In this document: one piece after another, positions 5,444-9,940 of the stretch
Layout: each line of letters starts with the position of its first letter
Position numbering within the stretch: position 1 is the stretch's first letter
Translations under genes and position numbers: made by a program
The notes under the pieces: generated by a model
Told to the model about the DNA's origin: nothing
Seen by the model: the letters and a program-made list of their open reading frames with translations, nothing else
The model's database searches: none
Source of the DNA: CAYVHB01 sp964450865
GTDB taxonomy: Bacteria; Bacillota; Clostridia; Saccharofermentanales; UBA5734
Assembly: GCA_964450865.1 (NCBI GenBank)
Contig: CAYVHB010000061.1
Span: 1-9,940 of the forward strand
Reading direction: 5' to 3'
DNA: 9,940 bases

Positions 5444-6466
5444 ATGGGTAAGAAAGTAAGAATTGGCATGCTGGGTGCTGGACGTATCGGCAAGCTGCAT
5501 GGTGAGAACCTGGCTTTTGCTGTCCAGGATGCTGAACTGGTGGCCATCGCCGATCCATTCCTGAATGACACGACCATTGCCTGGGCCAGGAGCCTCGGCG
5601 TGGCCAACTGCTACAAGGAAGCCGACCCGATCTTTGCTGATCCGCAGATTGATGCCGTATTCATCTGTTCATCGACCGACACCCACGCGGATTACATCAT
5701 CAGGGCCGCCGAGGCCGGCAAGCATATTTTCTGCGAAAAGCCGATTCATTATGATGTTGCCAGGATCAAGCAAGCCCTGGCGGCCGTTGACAAAGCCGGC
5801 GTCAAGCTGCAGGTCGGTTTCGTCCGCCGCTTCGACCATAACCACAAGGCAGTTCGCGACGCCGTTGCCTCCGGCAAACTGGGCGCGCCGCACATCGTCA
5901 AGGTTACATCCCGCGACCCGCAGGAACCGCCGATGGAATATGTCAAAGTCTCCGGCGGCATCTTCATGGACATGATGATCCATGACTTCGACATGGTCCG
6001 CTATCTCTCCGGCAGTGAAGTCACCGAAGTCACCGCCTACGGCGACGTCCTCATCGACAAGCGTTTCGCCGAATACGACGATGTCGACACGGCTATCGTC
6101 ATGCTCAAGTTCGCGGGCGGCGCCATCGGCGTGATCGACAATAGCCGCCGGGCCGGCTACGGCTATGACCAGCGCACGGAAGTCCACTGTGCCGGCGGTT
6201 GCGTCCAGGTCACGAACGACCTCGACAACACCGCCACGATCAGCACGGCGGACGGCGTCACCTGCGCCAGGCCGACCTGGTTCTTCCTCGAACGCTACAA
6301 CAACGCCTTCATCGCCGAGGTCAAGGACTTTGTCGCGGCCATCGTCAATAACACCGAGCCGCCGGTCACCGGCATCGACGGCCTGATGCCGGTGCTGATC
6401 GCCAGGGCAGCCAAGCTCTCCCTGAAGGAAGGCCGCTGCGTCAAGCTGTCCGAGGTCGAATCCTGA
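5444..6466 (+). CDS. iolG: Inositol 2-dehydrogenase (Gfo/Idh/MocA family)
   Basis: A 340-aa NAD-dependent enzyme that oxidises myo-inositol to 2-keto-myo-inositol (scyllo-inosose), the first step of inositol breakdown. It has a Rossmann nucleotide-binding motif GAGRIG (11-16), the EKP motif with catalytic K99 (98-100), and GGIFMDMMIHDFDM (171-184) providing the catalytic D176 and H180. IolG-specific stretches are IDNSRRAGYGYDQR (231-244) and WFFLERYNNAFIAE (279-292). Length is normal. The ATG has AAGGAG 8 nt upstream. It is convergent with the AraC-family gene (stop codons 8 bp apart), and an isomerase (IolI) gene follows beyond that. Assignment to inositol dehydrogenase rather than another Gfo/Idh sugar dehydrogenase rests on these motifs and the IolI neighbour. 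Related enzymes also act on scyllo- or D-chiro-inositol. Confidence 0.82.
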   Translation: MGKKVRIGMLGAGRIGKLHGENLAFAVQDAELVAIADPFLNDTTIAWARSLGVANCYKEADPIFADPQIDAVFICSSTDTHADYIIRAAEAGKHIFCEKPIHYDVARIKQALAAVDKAGVKLQVGFVRRFDHNHKAVRDAVASGKLGAPHIVKVTSRDPQEPPMEYVKVSGGIFMDMMIHDFDMVRYLSGSEVTEVTAYGDVLIDKRFAEYDDVDTAIVMLKFAGGAIGVIDNSRRAGYGYDQRTEVHCAGGCVQVTNDLDNTATISTADGVTCARPTWFFLERYNNAFIAEVKDFVAAIVNNTEPPVTGIDGLMPVLIARAAKLSLKEGRCVKLSEVES

Positions 6467-6474
6467 GCAAGAGA

Positions 6475-7347
6475 CTAGTGGACCTGGCTGCGGAATTCGC
6501 GCGGTGAGAAGCCGATGATATTGCGGAACAGCCGCGAGAAGTAGTTCGCGTCATTGATGCCGACCGCCGCTGCGATCTCGCCGATCGACAGCGCATCACG
6601 CTTGAGATATTCGATGGCGCGGATGATCCGCAGCCGGTTCAGGTACTCGACCGGCGGCAGCCCGGTGACCGACTTGAAGATCGCCCGGAAATGGCCAGGG
6701 CTGAAATTGTGATTACGGGCATACGCCGCAAAGTCGATGTTTTCGGCCAGGTTTTCTTCGATAAAATGCTGGGCGGTTTTGACGACATCTCGGCGCGGAT
6801 TTTCATCGGCCGAATGGATCACGAACTGGCGATGCTGGGCCCGGAAAATGATGATCAGGATCAGGTTCAGGCAATCCTGCTTGACTTGGGTATAGGCATA
6901 ATCCTGGCCGGCCTGTTCCTCCAGCATCATCTCCATGAACATCCGGACCTGGCTGGAATCCTCGGCAGAAAGATGAATGATGTTCTGGCGGTTCAGGTCT
7001 GCCGCATAGATCGGGCTGTTGCCCTCAGGTTCCGTCAGGTCGTTCAGCAGCCCGCCGAATTGTCCGTCCCACCAGTCCGCTATCTGCTCCGGATAGAACT
7101 GGCAATTATGCATGCAGACCGGATTCTCAATCACATAGGCGTGCTCCTGGTGCGGCGGAATCAGGAAAACATCCCCCGGAATCAAAGGCATCGCAATGTT
7201 TTTGTACCGATGGATACAGGAGCCCTTCGTAATCAGGACAAACTCCTGGAACGTGTGGCGATGCGCCGGAACAGACTCCATCGTCTGGAATACTTCCAGG
7301 GCAATCGCACTCTGGTCGGCCCGTTTGAATGAAACATAAGGGATCAT
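6475..7347 (-). CDS. AraC-family transcriptional regulator with N-terminal cupin
   Basis: A 290-aa regulator. The start is taken at the ATG at 7347 because AAGGAG lies 9 nt upstream. The frame continues to a GTG at 7401, but the extra 18 residues overlap the divergent promoter region and have no ribosome binding site. The N-terminal half is a cupin ligand-binding domain: PAHRHTFQEFVLITKG (27-42) and PLIPGDVFLIPPHQEHA (54-70). The C-terminal half has the two AraC helix-turn-helices at about 205-226 (DFAAYARNHNFSPGHFRAIF) and 253-275 (LSIGEIAAAVGINDANYFSR), followed by RNIIGFSPREFR. It lies between iolG and iolI, convergent with the first and divergent from the second. The likely role is sensing an inositol-like ligand and activating iolI, and possibly iolG. 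That role is inferred from position only. Confidence 0.88.
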   Translation of the reverse strand: MIPYVSFKRADQSAIALEVFQTMESVPAHRHTFQEFVLITKGSCIHRYKNIAMPLIPGDVFLIPPHQEHAYVIENPVCMHNCQFYPEQIADWWDGQFGGLLNDLTEPEGNSPIYAADLNRQNIIHLSAEDSSQVRMFMEMMLEEQAGQDYAYTQVKQDCLNLILIIIFRAQHRQFVIHSADENPRRDVVKTAQHFIEENLAENIDFAAYARNHNFSPGHFRAIFKSVTGLPPVEYLNRLRIIRAIEYLKRDALSIGEIAAAVGINDANYFSRLFRNIIGFSPREFRSQVH

Positions 7348-7435
7348 AGCTGACCGCTCCTTCATGGGCTGCCGTTCGGGCATCCAAACGCTTAATCTCA
7401 CATGAAAATTATAAGGGATAGAAAGGTAAATAACG
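7348..7435. promoter_or_regulatory. Divergent control region between the AraC regulator and iolI
   Basis: This 88-bp space must hold the promoters of both genes. For iolI, TATAAG (about 7411-7416) could be a -10, but the sequence 17 bp upstream is a poor -35, as is common for promoters that need an AraC-type activator. The iolI ribosome binding site is AAAGG, about 9 nt before the ATG. No clear repeated operator half-sites were found by eye. Confidence 0.4.
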
Positions 7436-8299
7436 ATGAAAATTGGTTTTAACGAAGGCTGCGACCGCTACTGCGCCGGACATACCGTCCTGCAAGACCT
7501 CGAACTGTGCGAAAAGAATGGCTTTGACTTCATTGACATCCAGTCGGAATGCCTGGACCGCGACCTGGCAGCCGGCAAAGTCACACTCGAACAACTGGGC
7601 GACTGGTTCAAGACCCACCACCTGAAAATGCTCTCCTACAACGCCCTGTGCTTCTTCAACATGAAGCAGACCCAGGCCGAGAAGGATGCCGTCATGGCCG
7701 AACTCGACGAAATCATCCGCCGCTGCCAGATCCTCGACTGCAAGATGATCGTTGTCGTGCCATCCATGAACATCACCGTCCATGCCAGCCGCCCGGAAAT
7801 CCGGGCCGACGCGATCGCTGTCCTCAAGGAAATGGTCAAGAAAGTCGAACCCTGCGGCATCAGGCTTTCGCTTGAATTCTGCGGCGCCCCGGGCATGACC
7901 ATCAACCGCTTTGAAGACGCCTACGCTGTCGTCCAGGGTGTCAACTCCTCCCTCGTCGGCGTCACGCTTGACCAGTACCATTTCCATGCCATGGCTTCCG
8001 ACTGGGCAGCCCTGGAAAAGGCCGATGGCAAAAAGATCTTCATCTGGCACTTGAACGACATGGAAGACATGCCCTGCGGCGCAGCCTACAACACTGATGA
8101 AAAGCGCCTCTGGCCCGGTGACGCCCGTGGTTGCCTTGACCACCAGCGCTATGCCGACACCCTCAAGAAAATCGGCTTTGCAGGCGACTGCTGCACCGTC
8201 GAAGTCTTCCGCCCCGACTACTACCAGCTGACCCAGGCAGAAAACGTCGGCACAGCAGCTGAAGTCACCAGGGCTCACGTCAAGAAGTACTGGTCATAA
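7436..8299 (+). CDS. iolI: 2-keto-myo-inositol isomerase (IolI-like, sugar phosphate isomerase/epimerase fold)
   Basis: A 287-aa TIM-barrel enzyme of the xylose-isomerase-like/AP-endonuclease-2 fold. IolI interconverts 2-keto-myo-inositol and 1-keto-D-chiro-inositol. The sequence follows B. subtilis IolI, as I remember it, along its whole length: DLELCEKNGFDFIDI (21-35), THHLKMLSYNALCFFN (60-75), LEFCGAPGMTINRFEDAY (146-163), LDQYHFHAMASD (178-189), ADGKKIFIWHLNDMED (196-211), RLWPG (224-228) and VEVFRPDYYQLT (255-266). The metal ligands expected from the known IolI structure are present: E147, D179, H205 and E256. It is divergent from the AraC-family regulator. It could also be another inosose or keto-sugar epimerase, but the iolG neighbour favours IolI. 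No downstream gene is co-transcribed, because a long non-coding stretch follows. Confidence 0.85.
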   Translation: MKIGFNEGCDRYCAGHTVLQDLELCEKNGFDFIDIQSECLDRDLAAGKVTLEQLGDWFKTHHLKMLSYNALCFFNMKQTQAEKDAVMAELDEIIRRCQILDCKMIVVVPSMNITVHASRPEIRADAIAVLKEMVKKVEPCGIRLSLEFCGAPGMTINRFEDAYAVVQGVNSSLVGVTLDQYHFHAMASDWAALEKADGKKIFIWHLNDMEDMPCGAAYNTDEKRLWPGDARGCLDHQRYADTLKKIGFAGDCCTVEVFRPDYYQLTQAENVGTAAEVTRAHVKKYWS

Positions 8300-8305
8300 A
8301 AACGA

Positions 8306-8339
8306 AAGTACCCGGAATCCATCACAGTTCCGAGTACTT
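8306..8339. other. 12-bp hairpin just after iolI
   Basis: AAGTACCCGGAA (8306-8317) pairs with TTCCGAGTACTT (8328-8339) with one mismatch around a 10-nt loop. On the plus strand it is followed by GCGCC, not a T-run. On the minus strand it is followed by TTTCGTTTTT, so it fits better as a terminator of leftward transcription. It may also stabilise the 3' end of iolI mRNA. Confidence 0.45.
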
Positions 8340-8404
8340 GCGCCAAAATGTGAGGAGCAAGATCAATGACCTTGCAGACAAATGACCATGAATGGGCGAT
8401 GTTT

Positions 8405-8442
8405 AGAGGATCAGGATCCCGCCAGGGGGGTCCTGGTCCTCT
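8405..8442 (+). terminator. Long GC-rich hairpin, probable terminator of iolI
   Basis: A 16-bp stem is formed by 8405-8420 and 8427-8442 (two G-U pairs) around a 6-nt loop, GCCAGG. It is followed on the plus strand by CTTTGATAAAT, a weak T-run. It lies about 105 nt past the iolI stop codon and is the best candidate terminator of the iolI transcript. Confidence 0.5.
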
Positions 8443-8502
8443 CTTTGATAAATGTCCGGGCAATGGTGTCTTTCTTTTCGGCCAATAAACGACCCGCCCC
8501 AA

Positions 8503-8587
8503 TTCCGCAAGAACCAGATCAGCTCGATGACTGTCGGCGAAAACCTTATATAATCAGCACCTTTCCACAGCAACCAGATCAACTCGA
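8503..8587. repeat. Pair of 25-bp direct repeats 60 bp apart flanking a TATAAT box
   Basis: The segments 8503-8527 and 8563-8587 match at 21 of 25 positions, with the shared core AACCAGATCArCTCGA. They are offset by exactly 60 bp. Between them lies TATAAT (8549-8554), with ATGACT 16 bp upstream, a possible promoter reading towards the GNAT gene. The repeats could be binding sites around this promoter or relics of a duplication. Confidence 0.5.
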
Positions 8588-8724
8588 AATCCTCCACTCA
8601 AGCAGACAAACGCAAGTCCATCCGGTCACTCGTTCATCATGAAGGACAGTCCAGAAGGACAGCCCTGCCGATCGACTGATCTATTCAATTCCTGCACAAT
8701 ATGATACATTTAATATCGTTAGCT

Positions 8725-8810
8725 ACCTGTACATATCAGCAATCACCCGTACATATCAGCAGCCATCTGTACATATCAGCAGCCATCTGTACATATCAGC
8801 AGCCATCTGT
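8725..8810. repeat. Tandem array of four 20-bp repeats before the GNAT gene
   Basis: Four head-to-tail units start at 8725, 8745, 8765 and 8785, followed by a 6-bp partial copy to 8810. Units 3 and 4 are identical (ATCTGTACATATCAGCAGCC). Unit 1 differs at its edges and unit 2 has CCGT in place of CTGT. Every unit keeps GTACATATCAGC. The array ends 15 bp before the AAAGGAGG ribosome binding site of the next gene. Copy number in such arrays often varies between strains. Confidence 0.9.
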
Positions 8811-8841
8811 CTGAAAGCAAATACAAAGGAGGAACCTGTCC

Positions 8842-9426
8842 ATGGGCAAAGCGGCACAAATTCAAATCCTGAGAGATTTCGAGCCAGAAATCATTGCCAA
8901 ATGCTGGGAACTCGACAAAAAAGTCTATAAATCCGAATACGTAACCGACCTGGAGCATGAAGATGCGATCATCAAGCGCAATCCGCGCAGCCGGATCGTC
9001 GTGTGGTATCAGGGAGAGCTCATTGCTTACTATGAGTATTTACCATTCACGGCAGAATCCTTTGATAATTTCCTCAACTGCAAAGACAAAGTATTCGACC
9101 TGACATTTGAGCCGGACTTCATCGCACCATGGTCGAAAGAACAACCCGTCGACGTATATGTCAGTTCCATTGTCGTCAGCCCCGATTACCAGGGAAAGAT
9201 GATCTCCATGGTCCTGATGCGGGGTCTGCTGATGGCGTTGCGCGGGCTCGAACAAGAAGGCTACAAACTTGGCCGCATGGGCGGAACCGGCGTCTCCTCC
9301 GGTGGAGTCTACTCCCTGAAAACATATCTTGACATGGATGTCCTTTTCGAAGTACCCGGCGGCACCGCCATGGCCGGCACCTGCCAGGAAGCCATCGCCC
9401 GGCTCGACGAATACGTCGGCTTCTAG
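8842..9426 (+). CDS. GNAT-like N-acetyltransferase
   Basis: A 194-aa protein resembling GCN5-related acetyltransferases, which transfer an acetyl group from acetyl-CoA to an amine. The part SSIVVSPDYQGKMISM (108-123) fits motif A: a beta strand, then a Q-G-K-type pyrophosphate-binding loop, then the helix VLMRGLLMALRG. The preceding RIVVWYQGELIAYYEYLP (51-68) fits strands 2 and 3. The usual second glycine of the loop (Q/R-x-x-G-x-G/A) is not present, so the match is atypical. The substrate is unknown. The ATG at 8842 has AAAGGAGG 8 nt upstream. The gene stands alone behind a repeat-bearing leader, and part of its 3' end is duplicated downstream. Confidence 0.65.
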   Translation: MGKAAQIQILRDFEPEIIAKCWELDKKVYKSEYVTDLEHEDAIIKRNPRSRIVVWYQGELIAYYEYLPFTAESFDNFLNCKDKVFDLTFEPDFIAPWSKEQPVDVYVSSIVVSPDYQGKMISMVLMRGLLMALRGLEQEGYKLGRMGGTGVSSGGVYSLKTYLDMDVLFEVPGGTAMAGTCQEAIARLDEYVGF

Positions 9427-9496
9427 ATGCCAGCTCTTTTAACGATTACGCAGCCAAAAGCCTAATCGCCCGGCTCGACGAATACACCGGCTTTTA
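9394..9496. repeat. Duplicated 3' end of the GNAT gene (32-bp direct repeat)
   Basis: The last 32 bases of coding sequence, from ATCGCCCGGCTCGACGAATAC (9394 onward, to 9425), recur at 9465-9496 with three substitutions, 71 bp downstream. In the second copy the peptide IARLDEYTGF is preserved, but the original stop is changed (TAG to TAC). The copy runs into a stop soon after and has no start of its own. It is a relic of a duplication or a degraded second copy of the gene. Confidence 0.85.
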
Positions 9497-9520
9497 CATA
9501 CTGTTTCTATGAATAAAGAT
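9493..9520 (+). promoter_or_regulatory. Possible promoter of the STAS gene
   Basis: TTTACA (9493-9498) is a good -35, with TAAAGA (9514-9519) 15 bp downstream as a weak -10. The segment includes TTCTATGAATAAA (9505-9517), identical to a string upstream of iolG, which hints at a shared promoter type or binding site. The ribosome binding site TGAGGTG precedes the ATG at 9553. Confidence 0.3.
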
Positions 9521-9552
9521 CGAGTTCTATCAATGAAATTTGAGGTGCCTTT

Positions 9553-9858
9553 ATGAAAATTGATAAAACAAACGAAGCGGACAAAATCATCCTGAGTCCG
9601 GAAGGCCGCCTGGACACAACCACCAGCCCGGAACTGCAAAACGCCATGTCCGCAGCCCTCACTGAAACCGACCATCTGATCCTTGACTTTGCCAAACTCG
9701 TTTACGTCAGCAGCGCCGGCCTGCGCGTCCTGCTGATGGCCCACAAAGCCGCAGTCGCCAAAGGCGGCAGCCTGGTCCTGAAAAATGTCTCCGCTGAAAT
9801 CACCGAAGTCCTCGAAATCACCGGCTTCGCCGACTTCCTCGTCATCGCCGATCAGTAA
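9553..9858 (+). CDS. STAS-domain anti-sigma factor antagonist (SpoIIAA/RsbV-like)
   Basis: A 101-aa single-domain protein of normal length for the family. Anti-anti-sigma factors bind an RsbW/SpoIIAB-type kinase and release its sigma factor. They are switched off when the kinase phosphorylates a conserved serine. Here the site is in YVSSAGLRVLL (51-61); alignment with the SpoIIAA D-S-S-G-L motif puts the phospho-serine at S54, with the usual preceding Asp replaced by Ser, as in many clostridial homologues. Other family features are EGRLDTTTSPEL (17-28), LILDFAKL (42-49) and the C-terminal ITGFADFLVI. No kinase, phosphatase or sigma factor gene is visible beside it, so the partner lies elsewhere or beyond the right edge. 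Confidence 0.88.
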   Translation: MKIDKTNEADKIILSPEGRLDTTTSPELQNAMSAALTETDHLILDFAKLVYVSSAGLRVLLMAHKAAVAKGGSLVLKNVSAEITEVLEITGFADFLVIADQ

Positions 9859-9895
9859 ATCAACCGGCACCCCGGAAATTGACCGATAATCGGGT

Positions 9896-9927
9896 AGGAC
9901 CCCGGCCATTAGTTGGCCGGGGGACCT
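9896..9927. other. GC-rich hairpin at the right edge
   Basis: CCCCGGCCA (9900-9908) pairs with TGGCCGGGG (9914-9922) around a 5-nt loop. AGG / CCT (9896-9898 with 9925-9927) extends the stem across a small internal loop. There is no T-run. It may be the 3' boundary of the STAS transcript, or the start of a repeat or mobile element that continues outside the window. Confidence 0.5.
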
Positions 9928-9940
9928 CCCACAGCACCGT

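Larger units (their letters stand above)
8300..8841. other. 542-bp gene-free region between iolI and the GNAT gene
   Basis: No credible coding sequence is seen: the short open frames on both strands lack ribosome binding sites and run across the repeats. The region holds two hairpins, the 60-bp-spaced repeats, a possible promoter and the 20-bp tandem array, each listed separately. Composition becomes AT-rich from about 8690 to 8830. Confidence 0.6.

Noticed and set aside
6691..7332. Plus-strand open frame opposite the AraC regulator
   Set aside because: The opposite strand carries cupin and double helix-turn-helix motifs, so this frame is a shadow.
7409..8278. Long minus-strand open frame opposite iolI
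   Set aside because: It is a GC-rich antisense shadow of a gene with clear catalytic residues; the translation is low-complexity and acidic with no motif.
8382..8642. Short open frames on both strands in the gap after iolI
   Set aside because: They run through the hairpin and the 60-bp-spaced repeats, have no ribosome binding site and match no family I know.
8725..8810. CRISPR array
   Set aside because: Units are strictly head to tail with no unique spacers and there are no cas genes, so it is a simple tandem repeat.

Overview
The window looks like a junction between a clostridial-type integrative conjugative element (ICE) and host chromosome in a member of the Bacillota. The grounds are: strong AGGAGG-type ribosome binding sites throughout, repeated TTG starts, a Tn1549-like partition/mobilisation gene order (ParA, ParB, MobC, CD1845-like protein), and a SpoIIAA-like anti-anti-sigma factor. 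The left part (about 1-2750) is moderately AT-rich. From about 2755 onward the DNA becomes clearly GC-richer, with C/G-rich third codon positions. This change supports two different origins. Genus cannot be told from the sequence.

Region 1 (1-2415, minus strand): a tightly packed operon reading leftwards. It contains a 114-aa unknown protein, a ParA/Soj ATPase, a ParB-like protein whose DNA-binding half has apparently been replaced, a MobC relaxosome accessory protein, and the start of a small CD1845-type membrane protein that runs off the left edge. ParA, ParB and MobC all start with TTG behind a strong Shine-Dalgarno sequence.

Region 2 (2416-2959): a non-coding stretch that probably carries the end of the element. 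It holds a minus-strand intrinsic terminator, a near-consensus plus-strand promoter with no convincing ORF behind it, short direct repeats that could be integrase arm sites, and a potential three-way-junction RNA fold just upstream of the first chromosomal gene.

Region 3 (2960-8299): chromosomal metabolic genes. A DUF1801 (YdhG-like) protein is followed by a YtcJ-type amidohydrolase, an inositol 2-dehydrogenase (IolG), a convergent AraC-family regulator, and, divergent from that regulator, a 2-keto-myo-inositol isomerase (IolI). IolG would oxidise myo-inositol to 2-keto-myo-inositol (scyllo-inosose), and IolI would interconvert this with 1-keto-D-chiro-inositol. The pair could therefore handle interconversion of inositol stereoisomers under control of the AraC protein. 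None of the ring-opening genes (iolE, iolD, iolB, iolC, iolJ) is present in the window.

Region 4 (8300-9940): a 542-bp gene-free stretch with two long hairpins, a pair of 25-bp repeats exactly 60 bp apart, and a 4 x 20-bp tandem array directly in front of a GNAT-like acetyltransferase gene. The 3' end of that gene is partly duplicated downstream. Then come a STAS-domain anti-sigma-factor antagonist gene and a GC-rich hairpin at the right edge.

Nothing in the window is a complete novel system. The items most worth a second look are the ParB chimera, the structured element at 2819-2894, the 20-bp tandem array, and the split iolG/iolI module with its AraC regulator.
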